From positions 26,353,214 to 26,417,213 of the forward strand of contig OX388313.1 in the NCBI GenBank assembly GCA_947579605.1: a stretch of DNA of 64,000 nt, read 5' to 3'. Positions 12,431 through 23,028 of the stretch are shown one piece after another. Each line of letters opens with the position of its first letter. Position 1 is the first letter of the stretch. Position numbers and translations under genes: made by a program. The notes beneath the pieces are model-generated. The model saw nothing but the letters and a program-made list of their open reading frames with translations, was not told the DNA's origin and searched no databases. This DNA comes from Athripsodes cinereus (Eukaryota > Arthropoda > Insecta > Trichoptera > Leptoceridae).

Positions 12431-13785
12431 GAATATTATTATTTTTTCCATCTTCCTTTATTAAAAGAGATATATAAATTATAAATGTATCTCACGCAAC
12501 ATCTTTTGAAGTATAGGTAGTAAAGAGAATGAAGTATTACACCACTATATCCTTAAGATAAAAGCATCTATTACATTAACAAAAAAAATTATACTTACGT
12601 CGCCTTTATGCCCTATTCCAAGCGGAGTAGACAGAGAGTATCGTAGAACATCGGTATAGTAAAACCAGAAATGGCTTACCCGAAAAACATAACTTTCTAT
12701 AGAAGCTCGCCAAGAAAACCTCCAATCCACATTGGCGTACTGATATAAGCTTAAATACATCTTTCGCTTCCTCCATATTCGTGCTTTTAACAATATATTT
12801 ATAATAAATATGTACAAAACTATCTAATCATCACACTATTTGAGCTTTACAGGTGGAGTAACCAATGGGTTTACTGCATGTAACAAATATACATAATAAA
12901 TAACCGTATTTTCAAAATATTTGTTTTGAAACAATACATTTGGTTCGAAACCATCTAAACTAAACTATATTTCAACATCATTTCTAGTTGTAGCAGCATT
13001 CGTTTTGTATATTGTTATCATTATATAGATTATATACACATAAATCAACGGCGCGAAACAGATTATAAAATTTGTCAAATAAAATTAAACTACAAAAAAA
13101 ACTAAAATTGCATAACACAAAGTCGAATTCAAGTTTCGTAATAATAAAAATAATAAAGTGGGCCGGTCGGTATTGGATAACAAAAACACAACAAACACAA
13201 AAAAAAAACAAGACAAAAAGGTAGGAGACGAACCTAAGGAACAGGTGCATACAAGGCCAAAGACATTATTAGCATCTGTATTCTAAGTACATACATATAT
13301 TATTATATTATATAGCAAAGAGAACACACAAATTAAATGAATCAGAAATGTCCAAAACGTTTCCTGTCATCACTGGTGTTTTTATTTTAGGACCTCATGT
13401 TTGGAATTCAAACACGCTGCTTTAGGCGCAAGCGGTGTCTTGTAGTTTGTAATACGAATGAATAAAATACCTATTTTAATTAACACTATTTTTTGTTCAC
13501 AATGTAAACTCTGAAATATTAAATTCGACATCTTTCATTCTCGCAGTACAATTGCAAGAGTAAAAATATCTGGTGTCTTGAGAAAACTATGAAAGCTTGA
13601 AGAACACTGTACAAAAATGCGATTATCGATAGCCTAATAGTTGATTCTCAAGACTTTTAATTGGGAAATTTTTGGTTCTTATTCTGCTACATATCTACTC
13701 GATCTTCACGATGCAAGCATAGTGTTTACTGTAAGAATAATAACGGATGTAGTTGAGTTTATTACAAATCTTTTTGGATACCATC
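12431..13785. other. noncoding stretch with two faint LINE 3' remnants
   Basis: At about 12,541-12,700 (minus) the pattern CTCTGTCTACTCCGCTTGG followed by AGGGCATAAAGGCG resembles degraded LINE 3' ends common in insects. At about 13,018-13,060 (minus) ACACATAAATCAACGGCGCG resembles the 3' tail of the adjacent CR1-like element. Both are weak. No host gene is seen. The frame at 12,984-13,250 is hydrophobic low-complexity sequence. Confidence 0.35.
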
Positions 13786-14301
13786 TATATATAATGAGTT
13801 ACATCCATTGGATTGGTCTGCAACGAGTTTTGACTTATTTCTCCACTCCTCCCTATTCTCAGCTAGTCTCTTCAACTCCATATATGAGCCACAGCTCATG
13901 TCCCTCTTCAGTTGGTCCATATAGGCGTCTCTCGGTCGACCTCTGCCATTTGTGCCTTCGGTCCTGCCCTCTGCGATTGCGATGAGCAGTCCTGGGTGCC
14001 TGATGTTGTGGCAATCCAATTAGCTCGTTGTTGGCAGATTCTTTTGAGGAGTTGCCTTTTTTCGCCAACCCTGGTTAACACTTCTTCGTTTTCGACGTGT
14101 TCCGACCAATGAATCTTCAGCATGCGTCTATAGCACCACATTTCAAATGCCGCTAACCGTCCGCTTTCCCTCTTGCTGATGGTCCACGTCTCGCACCCAT
14201 ATAACAAAATGCTCCACACAAAGGCTTTAGTGAGATTCTTCCTCACGCTTAGATCAATATTAGGGGATTCTAATATTTTGGATTCCATCAATAAACTGAA
14301 C
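13786..14301 (-). mobile_element. RTE-A fragment, reverse transcriptase C-terminus with frameshifts
   Basis: On the minus strand this fragment starts at SKILESPNIDLSVRKN and runs to the end of the RTE-A protein and 3' end. It is nearly identical in DNA to 15,945-16,451. One missing G in the GGATTGGCCAC stretch (near residue WIGHNI) and one missing T near the stop break the frame, so it is a pseudogene. The 9-bp sequence GATACCATC occurs at 13,777-13,785 and 14,302-14,310 and is a likely target-site duplication. Just upstream, CATCAATAAACTGAA is repeated directly. Confidence 0.85.
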
Positions 14302-14544
14302 GATACCATCAATAAACTGAAACTTCAGACGACATTCTAGAATATTAGAGGCTTATATAGGAAGTGTAATTATCATAGATGGACTAATTTCTCTGTTGCT
14401 CAAATTTTGGTATTCTTTAATGTCTGCTTTGGTACTCCGCAAGAAAGGTGGCATAATGATATTTTTTCATTTTATGATTCTACCTCCAGGTAAATCGTCA
14501 CCTAAAAGTTATTCAAAACATGTCATTTCAATATCATAACGGTA
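14302..14544. other. short noncoding spacer
   Basis: AT-rich sequence between the RTE-A fragment and an R240 copy. Nothing recognised. Confidence 0.4.
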
Positions 14545-14790
14545 TCCCGTGGAGCACCCGGCAAAGAATTGGTCTCCCACTCTTCTGCGTAAGTTTTCGA
14601 GTGCCCTGTAAAAGGCAGGTGTTCGAAAAAAAATAAGACATTTTACATCTTAAATTCAGCGATGAGGTTTGCCACCCATCCTGAATGTCTTGATTTTATA
14701 TTGGCACGAAGAGGACAGTTTGCATGTTTCTTACATGCAGCTGATCTGCTGGCTACCCCACTTGTGGGATATGCCGTGATGGTATAGTAT
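14545..14790 (+). repeat. R240 interspersed repeat, best-preserved copy
   Basis: I use this copy as the type of the R240 family. In order it contains CCCGTGGAGCACCCGGCAAA, CTTCTGCGTAAGTTTTCGAG, TGTAAAAGGCAGGTGTTCG, ATCTTAAATTCAGCGATGAG, TGCCACCCATCCTGAATGTC, GGCACGAAGAGGACAGTTTG, the small hairpin TGCATGTTTCTTACATGCA, and the end CTGGCTACCCCACTTGTGGG followed by ATATGCCGTGATGGTATAG. No open frame, terminal inverted repeat or convincing RNA polymerase III boxes are visible. About twenty copies or pieces occur in this window on both strands. Its last 35-40 bases match the 3' end of RTE-D. Confidence 0.8.
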
Positions 14791-14804
14791 AGTGGTTAGT
14801 ATGG

Positions 14805-14985
14805 TTAGTATGGTTAGTAGTATAGTGGTTATATCGTGGTTAGATGGAAGAAATCACTTTATAGTGATAATCTCGCCACTGCACATCGTCCTAGTTTCTA
14901 AAATTTTATATTATTTTGTTAACACTGTTATGTAATGATGATGTGCAAAAAGAATAAATAAATAAATAAATAAATAAATATAGTA
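14805..14985 (+). mobile_element. LINE-I 3' end with AAAT-repeat tail
   Basis: TTAGATGGAAGAAATCACTT, then TATTATTTTGTTAACACTG and GATGTGCAAAAAGAATAAAT, ending in (AAAT)n. The same 3' sequence recurs at 51,716-51,800 (minus) and 36,757-36,797 (plus), so it is the 3' end of a non-LTR element. Only untranslated sequence remains. Confidence 0.6.
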
Positions 14986-15272
14986 TTTCAATACACGCAA
15001 ATTTTAAATAAACTATTTTTAAAGCTGTAAAATATGAAATTATGCTTCATGTCAAAGAAAAATTGATTAGATAAGATTGTTATTCAATCAAATTTCTATT
15101 AAATAAACATTGATCGTGTCACTATAAATCATCTAAATGTGTTTAAAAATGCATTAGAACTCATTTGAATCGCATATTAAATCAAATAATTCATTCAAAA
15201 CACTTTACATAAGACCTATTATACTCTATCATAAGGATATCTGATTGGTGAAATCGATAATTCATTTAGACC
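14986..15272. other. noncoding spacer
   Basis: AT-rich. Nothing recognised apart from the duplicated target sequence of the next element, at 15,273-15,282. Confidence 0.4.
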
Positions 15273-15282
15273 AATCAAAATT

Positions 15283-16451
15283 TGGTGCAATTCTGAGTCT
15301 AAGACTTGTTCTTGAAAAGAGAATAACAGTGAATAGAAACACGTATGTAGCATTCATCGACCTAGAAAAAGCATTCGATAAAGTAGAATGGGAACAACTT
15401 TTTAAGACTCTAAACCAGATAGGAATGAGCTATAAGGACAGAAGAGCAATCTGGAGCCTATACAAGAATGAAATGGCTGTAATTAAAAGCGGAGAGAGCT
15501 GCGCAGAAGCGAGAGTAGAACAAGGTGTAAGACAGGGATGCTCAATGTCGCCAGCACTCTTTAACTGCTATATACAGCAAGCTATTGATGAACTCAGAGA
15601 AGAAATGAAGAATTGGACAGGAGTAAAAATAAATGGGAAAAAGGTTGACATGATTAGATATGCTGACGACATAGCACTGCTCGCAGACTCCGAGATGGAG
15701 CTGAACGAAGCCTTAGGAAAAATGGAAAGTATACTGTTGTCAAAGTACAACATGAAAATAAATAAAGATAAAACAAAATGTATGGTCGTTGGAAGGGAGG
15801 AAGCGACTGCGAACATTGCCATAAATGGAGTGAGCATCAAACAAGTAAGAGAATTCGTGTACTTGGGCAGCAGAATAAACCAGGACGGACGCTCCAAATC
15901 AGAAATTGTGAGCAGAATAAACCAGGCACGAATTGCCTTTAACAAAAAATCCAAAATATTAGAATCCCCTAATATTGATCTAAGCGTGAGGAAGAATCTC
16001 ACTAAAGCCTTTGTGTGGAGCATTCTGCTATATGGATGCGAGACGTGGACCATCAGTAAGAGGGAAAGCGGACGGTTAGCGGCATTTGAAATGTGGTGTT
16101 ATAGACGCATGCTGAAGATTCATTGGTCGGAACACGTCGAAAACGAAGAAGTGTTAACCAGGGTTGGCGAAAAAAGGCAACTCCTCAAAAGAATCTGCCA
16201 ACAACGAGCTAATTGGATTGGCCACAACATCAGGCACCCAGGACTGCTCATCGCAATCGCAGAGGGCAGGACCGAAGGCACAAATGGCAGAGGTCGACCG
16301 AGAGACGCCTATATGGACCAACTGAAGAGGGACATGAGCTGTGGCTCATATATGGAGTTGAAGAGACTGGCTGAGAATAGGGAGGAGTGGAGAAATAAGT
16401 CAAAACTCGTTGCAGACCAATCCAATGGATTGTAACTCATTATATATATAT
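15283..16451 (+). mobile_element. RTE-A non-LTR retrotransposon, 5'-truncated, with 10-bp target-site duplication
   Basis: The insertion is bounded by the direct repeat AATCAAAATT at 15,273-15,282 and 16,452-16,461. It begins inside the reverse transcriptase and ends just after the stop codon in a short (TA)n tail following GGATTGTAACTCATTA. The clean duplication, open frame and short tail show a recent 5'-truncated insertion by target-primed reverse transcription. Other RTE-A pieces lie at 13,786-14,301, 33,497-33,765 and 44,889-45,013. Confidence 0.9.
15284..16435 (+). CDS. RTE-clade reverse transcriptase, partial (C-terminal 384 codons)
   Basis: The frame is open from the truncation point to the stop at 16,433-16,435. 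It has no proper start: the upstream codons belong to flanking DNA. The reverse transcriptase core is clear: VAFIDLEKAFDKVEW, the GVRQGCSMSPALFN block and the catalytic YADDIALLADS. Next come the FVYLGSRINQDG segment and the C-terminal region typical of RTE elements, with ILLYGCETWTISKRE, KIHWSEHVENEEVL and a GRPRDAYMDQLKRD ending. The endonuclease and N-terminal RT parts are absent. The protein would copy element RNA at a nicked chromosomal target, but this copy cannot act alone. Confidence 0.9.
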   Translation, partial: GAILSLRLVLEKRITVNRNTYVAFIDLEKAFDKVEWEQLFKTLNQIGMSYKDRRAIWSLYKNEMAVIKSGESCAEARVEQGVRQGCSMSPALFNCYIQQAIDELREEMKNWTGVKINGKKVDMIRYADDIALLADSEMELNEALGKMESILLSKYNMKINKDKTKCMVVGREEATANIAINGVSIKQVREFVYLGSRINQDGRSKSEIVSRINQARIAFNKKSKILESPNIDLSVRKNLTKAFVWSILLYGCETWTISKRESGRLAAFEMWCYRRMLKIHWSEHVENEEVLTRVGEKRQLLKRICQQRANWIGHNIRHPGLLIAIAEGRTEGTNGRGRPRDAYMDQLKRDMSCGSYMELKRLAENREEWRNKSKLVADQSNGL

Positions 16452-16461
16452 AATCAAAATT

Positions 16462-17237
16462 CAGAATAATCGAATTTCAAATAAGTTGATTATGAACGGT
16501 AGAACGTTAAGATGCTTTAATTAAGTTCTGAATTCGACGAATCGAATATCAAAACATGATTCTTTTGAAATTTTAAATTGACGAATCAGTGTCTGAATAT
16601 AATATACTGACACGGTACATATGATTGATTCCCAAATTTATTTATTTCAAACGCAGTTATTGAATTTCGATAAAGGAGAAAGAAAACATCTGAATGTATT
16701 ACTTTTTTTTAATTTTTAAAACATGATAGGTACAGAATTATTGATTTTATAGAATTTATATTAAACGTTATCAATTTATTTATTATTCAAGTAAGTATTG
16801 TTTGCTTTTTTGATAAAATAAACGAACATATTCTCGTTTCGGATTATTATTAAATATAAAATTGTTCGTATCAAAAATAAACATTCACGATAAAATTGGA
16901 TCCCAGACAAATAAAACTACAAAATAATAAATATTCTCAGTGTTATCTCTATTATCGTTTGTGTTTACCTTTAAATATCTTTAATATTGTTGCATTCTGC
17001 TGCCACGGGGGATAGATTTTAAAAATAATAACATATACAAACAATATCGAAACGAAACGAACGCGCGTTGTGGGAGTCGTAAAAATACCAAATCACAAGC
17101 AATGTATCGATGAAAGGTTAAATTCACTTTCAATCTACCTACTCATAACAAGTATCTTGCAACCACAAACATCACGTACATACATGGAGCTTAATGATGG
17201 GTTATTTTAATATTGAATGCGATATTAGGAAAGTAAA
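16462..17237. other. AT-rich noncoding stretch
   Basis: No gene or recognised repeat. There is a small CG-containing patch near 17,050-17,080 (AACGAAACGAACGCGCG). Confidence 0.4.
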
Positions 17238-17455
17238 ATTGCACATCTTACATCATCATCATCATCATCATCATCGCCCTCAACGCTCCTCTCGGGAGCA
17301 CAGGGCAGAAACCAGCCTCCTCCATTCAGAGCGTCTCTGTGCCAATTGCGTCACCTCCTCCCACGACATTCCTTGCGCTCTGATATCGTTGTCATAGGAA
17401 CTGTGTATTGTGAAAGAGGGACGCCCGGGCCCGGGCCATCTTACATACTCGTACA
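17238..17455 (-). mobile_element. RTE-B fragment, C-terminal coding end with (GAT)n tail
   Basis: On the minus strand the frame reads GRPSFTIHSSYDNDIRAQGM, then SWEEVTQLAQRRSEWRRLV and SALCSREER before the stop, followed by a (GAT)n tail (plus-strand CAT repeats at about 17,251-17,272). A GRP motif followed by an 'A.dR..WR' ending is typical of RTE-type C-termini. Other pieces of this family lie at 20,628-20,668, 50,627-50,795 and 56,933-57,198. Confidence 0.75.
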
Positions 17456-18309
17456 TAATCTCATTATGCCACTTCCCTTGCGAAGTACAGTATTCAGAAA
17501 ATTACTTTTAGGAATCGTATTCGCATACCCGGACATATTAAACATCTTCATATTAAAGAATTGTCATGCTGTCATCAGGGTTTAAGTTGGAGTAGTAGTT
17601 ATTATACTTCAAGAAAAGGATGGGTTCAAGTTCCACTTGGGGAAGTATACCAAATAAGTTGATGTTATTCGTGATAAATTCACATAGATATGCACTTCTA
17701 TACATTTTTAGAAAGTTGGTACTTCTGTCATATAGTTCAAACGAAGAAAGATCTGGAAGATTTTTTATCATTCAGCTGCTGTTAAATTGTTCATAGTTTA
17801 GATACTTTAATTAGCGATGTAAATAATTAACTATATTATTGTATTATTCATTGCCAAAGCTGTTTTTCCTATTTAAAATAAAATAAATAAAATATTAAAA
17901 AAAATCAGAACACAAAGACAGGCATTCATTGATTTAATTAAAATATTATTTTCTTTTAATATGGCGATATAATAATTATAATTATTACAAATTATCTTAT
18001 TGTTTCAGTATTAAATTTGCAGCTGCTTTAAGTTGTTATCCACGTCAAAGTTTGTCCCATTTGCTGACGCCATATTATTCACAGGTGCGACATGTAAAAA
18101 CGCTCTATTCTAATGTTTAAGTGGTTTTCTACATGGAAATAATGTATTGCAGTTGTCGGTATGTATTAGGGACATATGAGAGACTAATAATTTTATATTG
18201 ACGTTTGCGTATAGATATTGTATTATTTTCTATATAATTTTTCTTACTGAACAGTGGCATTGATAAACCAGAAATGAAAGATGAAACATAATTATAAATG
18301 AACACAAAA
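17456..18309. other. noncoding stretch
   Basis: AT-rich. The short frame at 17,553-17,771 (minus) has no recognisable domain. No repeat family identified. Confidence 0.4.
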
Positions 18310-18853
18310 AGCTTGACAACGATTGTACAACCTGGATGAATGAAATGAATTGGTTAAGAATATATTTAATTTTTAAAAATAATGAAGTCCCCATAAGTCT
18401 TAAGAGAAAACTTTACGATTCATCTGTCCTGCCAGTGATTACATATGGGCTAGAAACTATGACGCTAACACTTGCGAGCAAAAGAAAACTGAGGTGTGTA
18501 CAGCGTGCCATGGAGAGGCAAATGCTAGGTACCTATCAGCTTGAGAGACAAAATAAGAAATGAAATTATGCGACAAAAGACAAAAGTCGTTGACGTTGTT
18601 GAGAAAGTCTCCAAGCTGAAATGGCAATGGGCTGGTCATGTGGTAAGACGAGAGGATGGCAGATGGACTTCCAGAATTCTTGTATTGAGACCATGGGAGG
18701 ACAAAAGAAGCGTAGGAAGACCCCAAAAAAGATGGGTTGATGATATTGTCCAGATGATGGGGAAACAGCGGTATAGTGTTGCTCGAGATAGGAAAATGTG
18801 GAAAAGTTTTGAAGAGCCCTATATCCAGCAGTGGAGAGAAAAAGACTAGCAGT
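18310..18853 (+). pseudogene. RTE-C reverse transcriptase C-terminal fragment with one frameshift
   Basis: Two frames together read as one RTE C-terminus. The first contains VPISLKRKLYDSSVLPVITY, GLETMTLTLASKRKLR and RAMERQMLGTYQ. The second, shifted near 18,540, continues with RDKIRNEIMRQKTKV, LKWQWAGHVVRREDGRW, DKRSVGRPQKRWVDD and a final EEPYIQQW before the stop at 18,847-18,849. The motif order (LPVxTYGxE, QRAMER.MLG, KWxWAGHV, GRPxxRW, AYxQQW) is diagnostic of a widespread insect RTE-type element. The frameshift and missing 5' part make it non-functional. Confidence 0.85.
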
Positions 18854-18930
18854 AAGTAAGTAAGTATATTTAATTCTATCAAAATATCTTTCACTTGTGA
18901 ATTTACTGTAGGTATGTAATGAAAATACTA

Positions 18931-19100
18931 TCAGCTGTACTCTCGAGTCCGCAAAAAGCAGGCATTCTAGATTGGTGGCATACCTCATCGCTAAAATGGA
19001 GGGATACTTTACCTTCGTGACATTTTACAAACGTCTACCTTTCACGACACACTCGAAAACTTACAGATAAGAGCGAATGACCTATATTACGCCAGGTAAT
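18931..19100 (-). repeat. R240 repeat, partial
   Basis: Minus-strand copy recognised by GGTGGCATACCTCATCGCT, CGTCTACCTTTCACGACACA and CTCGAAAACTTACAGA, the complement of the R240 centre and 5' half. The 3' half is degraded. Confidence 0.6.
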
Positions 19101-20627
19101 CTTTGTAAACATCTAATTATCATAAACATATTCTTCAATTCCTTGTATTTAGATTATATGATAATAAAAACTCATTAATGATGGGTGTCAACCCGAAAGG
19201 CCTCTGCGTCTAATATTATTTATCATAGTGAAAGTAAATACAGTGTTTTTAATTTTATTCTATTTTTATCTCACTATCAAAATAGGTGCATATTTATTAT
19301 TGTTGTCAATACACCATGAATGACTATGATGCAATACATAGTTGTAAATTTTTCACGCCACCCTACAATATCACAAAATACGACATCGATTTTTTATATT
19401 ATAATAATATTATCATGAATGATGTAAATATATATGCTTGCACGAAGTAAGTATTATTAAAAAAATAAAACAAAAAACGAAAACATGAGACAAAAAATAC
19501 GGGACAATAAAAAACTTTCACATGGGATCGTTTGAGCAATAAATTAAAACGTTTGGAGGGATTAAAAAAAAAGAATACAAAACAAAACAAAAAAATGTGG
19601 ACTTCCAATTTCAAATTCCCTGGCGGCATATGGCGTGCAGAATACGGAAAGAAAATAGGTACATAATCCTTAATAATATAATATTGTGTATGTACCATTT
19701 TCTGTGCAAAAAAAGGGTCCAACTCCTTGCAATGAATATGCCTAAAGGATATTCAATATTATGCAACCAAATTTAAAAGACTCGTATATTTTTTTTTTTA
19801 AAAACACGCCTTTAGGTATAAAATAAAAATACTATATTTTAACTCTATAATAACAATGAATAAATAAAGTTGTTGGCTGAAAGATATCGCAATTTAGTGA
19901 TAAACTCTCCCTTTTTGAAATGTTTAATAGGTATTGTGAAATTAATGAGACTTTAACCAATACAATAAAATGCATAAATAAATAAATGCATTTTGTTCTC
20001 GGAGTTCCAAAAATTAAAAAAAAATGTGTAAAGAGTGTCATGTAAAAAATTCGTCATAAAATATAAAAAAATGACATCCTCAATTCACCGATGAAGACAA
20101 ACACATAGTTCATCCAGTCATCCTGTTTTTTTTTATTATTTTTTTACAACGACGGGAGAAGGGAAGATGGGTCATGCCTCCCGTTCTAGATCACTAAATT
20201 ACTCCTCTATACTATAATCTTTAAAATCTATTATATAGATAAAACATTTTGAAAGCGATCGTGGACTGGAATAAATTAGAACCAATATATAATATACAAA
20301 GTAATTCAGCTACAGATATTAAGGTAAGTACATAAACATTTATGTATTTAACTTGTACTCACTCATTCCCCTAAAGTTCTATGTGGGAACACAAGGAAGA
20401 AACTAAAAAAAAATATAGGCAATGGAATATTTTTTCACGACATTTTGATATATTTTTATGTAAAGAAACACAAATGGTAAACTCAGCTTGACAATGACTT
20501 TGTGAAATAACCCAGGTCACTGTACAACTAAAATTACTAAAACTTAAAAACATTCGTATTTATTTACATAAATTAATATAGAATTTTTTAAAATAAATGT
20601 CAACTCAATCAATAATCAAACATTGAA
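19101..20627. other. AT-rich noncoding stretch
   Basis: No gene recognised. It contains several poly-A and poly-T runs. Minus-strand frames at 19,399-19,722 and 19,832-20,041 are aromatic and lysine-rich low-complexity sequence with no domain. Confidence 0.45.
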
Positions 20628-20668
20628 ATTGTGGTCATAGGAACGGTGCTCTGTGAACGAGGAGTTTC
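20628..20668 (-). mobile_element. RTE-B short fragment
   Basis: The minus-strand frame reads NSSFTEHRSYDHN, matching the SFTIHSSYDND segment of the RTE-B copy at 17,238-17,455. Confidence 0.4.
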
Positions 20669-20930
20669 GAAACATATAAATAATGCAAAACAGTACTCTT
20701 TATATAGTAGGTATTATTAGATCTCTTAACGGTGCACAGTGAAAGAGAATGTTCCATGTTACCTAAAATTTGTACATGAAGAAATCGAGTAGGTACTGTC
20801 TCAATTTTCTTCATTAAATTGAAAACTTTTTGAGAGCAAATTAAGTTTCTGGGATGAAAAAGCTTGTGTGCCGATAGATTTATTTTGCTAAGCTAATGCT
20901 CCCATTAGAAAATCTTGGAATATTTTTTTT

Positions 20931-21272
20931 ATGATGGTAATATATTTCGGTTATATTTTAAAGTGGGCAGTGGTTGAAGTAAAGTTGAGAACTTATGGTG
21001 TATTGAATAGTAGTTGGTACATAGTAAATAATATTGAATGCAAAGGTGTTCCTGTGAGTGGAGGGAATGTAGGATGGGAATTGAAAGTTGAGGGAAGGGA
21101 AGGGGAGAAGAGGATAGAGGACCTGGTTCACCTTGAACTGTCGTCTTCAATATATTTTTTGCAGTCGAACACGTGTGTCCTCGAATTACAAATTGAAGGT
21201 CAATGCCGAAAGAGGGAGACGGAGTATGCATATTTAGAGAGGGATGGCAACACAACACATGGTGTTCAATAA
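20931..21272 (+). other. unidentified 113-codon open frame in a GC-richer patch
   Basis: An ATG-initiated frame of 113 codons with no recognised domain. It has hydrophilic, mixed-composition segments (GWELKVEGREGEKRIEDL, LELQIEGQCRKRETEYAYLE) unlike the low-complexity frames around it. The plus strand is purine-rich from 21,050 to 21,130, and the opposite strand is also open for 109 codons, which weakens the coding case. It could be part of an unrecognised transposon or an exon. I assign no function. Confidence 0.2.
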
Positions 21273-21443
21273 TGTTATGAATAATAATAATAGTTTTGTC
21301 GAAAACAACATGACCATGTGAGAATATTGGAGGGAAAGATTATGGCCTGTTCAAGCACATTACTAAACCCTGATAAAATATTATTATTTTAAATGAGATT
21401 TTGAGGTGTTATTTATCATTGGATTATATACTCTACTACTAAA

Positions 21444-21674
21444 CCATAACGCCATTTCCCACAAGAAAGCTAGCCGGTAGGCCAACTGCGTGTAATAAAC
21501 ATGCGAACCACCCTCTCCGCGCCAACATAAAAATTACAGATTCAGGATAGCTAGTAAACCTCATCGCTGAATTTAAGATGATGAATGTCTCTCATGTGAT
21601 GTTTTACGAAAATCTGCCTTTTGCAGGACACTCGAAAACTAACAGAAAAGAGTAGGACGCCAATTCTTTATCGG
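21444..21674 (-). repeat. R240 repeat, near full-length
   Basis: Minus-strand copy: CGCCATTTCCCACAAGAAAG (3' end), CAAACATGC-like AAACATGCGAACCA, CTCTCCGCGCCAACATAAA, GTAAACCTCATCGCTGAATT, CTGCCTTTTGCAGGACACTC, ending with GCCAATTCTTTATCGGGGAC at the 5' end. It lies head-to-head with the next copy, 38 bp away. Confidence 0.75.
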
Positions 21675-21712
21675 GGACTTTATTTATTTAACATATTATA
21701 TTTTTAAATGAT

Positions 21713-21935
21713 TGTCCCGTGGACTCTCTGGCAAAGAATAGACCATCCGCTCATTTCTGTAAGTTCGGATGTCCTGTAAAAGGCAGGACATCATAAAATA
21801 TCCCATTGGACATTTTCAATTCAACGTGAGGTGTGCCACCTGTTCTGAATATCGTAATTTTGATTGGAACGAAGAGCGTATCTTTAAGTTTTTGCTGCAT
21901 AATTCACTTATGGGATACCTATGCAGTAATCCAAT
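21713..21935 (+). repeat. R240 repeat, near full-length
   Basis: Plus-strand copy: CCCGTGGACTCTCTGGCAAA head, CTGTAAAAGGCAGGACATC, GTGTGCCACCTGTTCTGAAT, TTGGAACGAAGAGCGT, CACTTATGGGATACCTATGC. With 21,444-21,674 it forms an imperfect inverted repeat able to fold into a long hairpin. Confidence 0.7.
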
Positions 21936-22511
21936 ATTATAGTAACGTTACATCAACATGAGATTAAAGTTATATACCTATATTGAACGATTTTTTAAAA
22001 ATATTTTTAACCAATACATAGTTTCTGACATTTACCGTGTTTCCTACGTTCTCAACTTAACAAAAGCCATTTTAATAATAATCTTACATAGTAACAGGGT
22101 TAACGATAGTTCTCAAAAAAAAACAATAATCAATTGGCATTATCTAAACAACTCGAAGGCTTCATTTGTTTTCCTTAACATGATTTGATGAAAAAATAAA
22201 TAATAAAAAAACTTTATTAATCTCATATTTTTTCAGAAGTTCCAACACAATTTTGATTATCGGTAAACATTCTATTTTCAAATAATATATAGATAAATAA
22301 TAATAAATGAACTCGAATAAAATACATATATGTAAATAAGATGTTTGTGGTAGGTGGTATCGAATTTATGTATATTATGTAGGTATGACGTCTGTACTAG
22401 CAAGGAAAAAATATTGAATCCAAAATATCATGTAACGGAATAGGTAATAATATTTCACTGAACCATGTTAATTTGATACATTTAATTTTATTAATATAAT
22501 AAAAAACACGG

Positions 22512-22547
22512 CTAAATTGAAACTAGCGTTTCTTTCCACTATAGATT
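22512..22547 (+). repeat. half copy of the 106-bp inverted-repeat element
   Basis: CTAAATTGAAACTAGCGTTT followed by CTTTCCACTATAGAT matches the left half of the small inverted-repeat element at 30,516-30,621. The right half is not evident. Confidence 0.35.
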
Positions 22548-22917
22548 TGTTTGACTTATTTGTATTTGTCCAATTTTGGTATCCTACTACATGTGCACCA
22601 ACAAAATAAGTTATTATTATTATTATTATTATTGGATCACTTATATTGCGCTATTTTTGTAATGAAATCACTTCAAGAGCGCATTCACAATACTATTTGT
22701 CACTTTAATTTATTTTTATTACTTTTAAAATACAAATCATGTAAACTATTTTTATTGTCACAAATTTAGGTAGTTATGAGATTTAACTTTATTAAAATTT
22801 ATCACTTAATTTCAAGAAACAAACACAAAAAACAAAACTATCAAACTATCAAAGTTATCATTTTTTTACGGATTTTATTGCATAAATCCGCATTAATTAA
22901 TAAGAGGTTTATTTTCC
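22548..22917. other. noncoding stretch with TTA microsatellite
   Basis: Contains a (TTA)n run at about 22,611-22,634. No gene recognised. Confidence 0.4.
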
Positions 22918-23028
22918 ACAGGCTGAATGGCTAGTTGCCTAACAGCACGTAATATCACGTCAACAAATATGACATTCAGAATGGTTGGCATACCTCATCG
23001 CTGAATTGAAGACTCCACGAAGAGTTCC
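22918..23028 (-). repeat. R240 repeat, partial
   Basis: Minus-strand piece recognised by ACATTCAGAATGGTTGGCAT and ACCTCATCGCTGAATTGAAG. The 3' segment (CTGAATGGCTAGTTGCC) is diverged. Confidence 0.55.

Noticed and set aside
15568..16053. 161-codon minus-strand frame
   Set aside because: Antisense to the RTE-A reverse transcriptase, whose catalytic motifs are clear on the plus strand.
17251..17272. Histidine-rich peptide from the CAT repeat
   Set aside because: The histidines come from a (CAT)n microsatellite that is the complement of an RTE-B (GAT)n tail.
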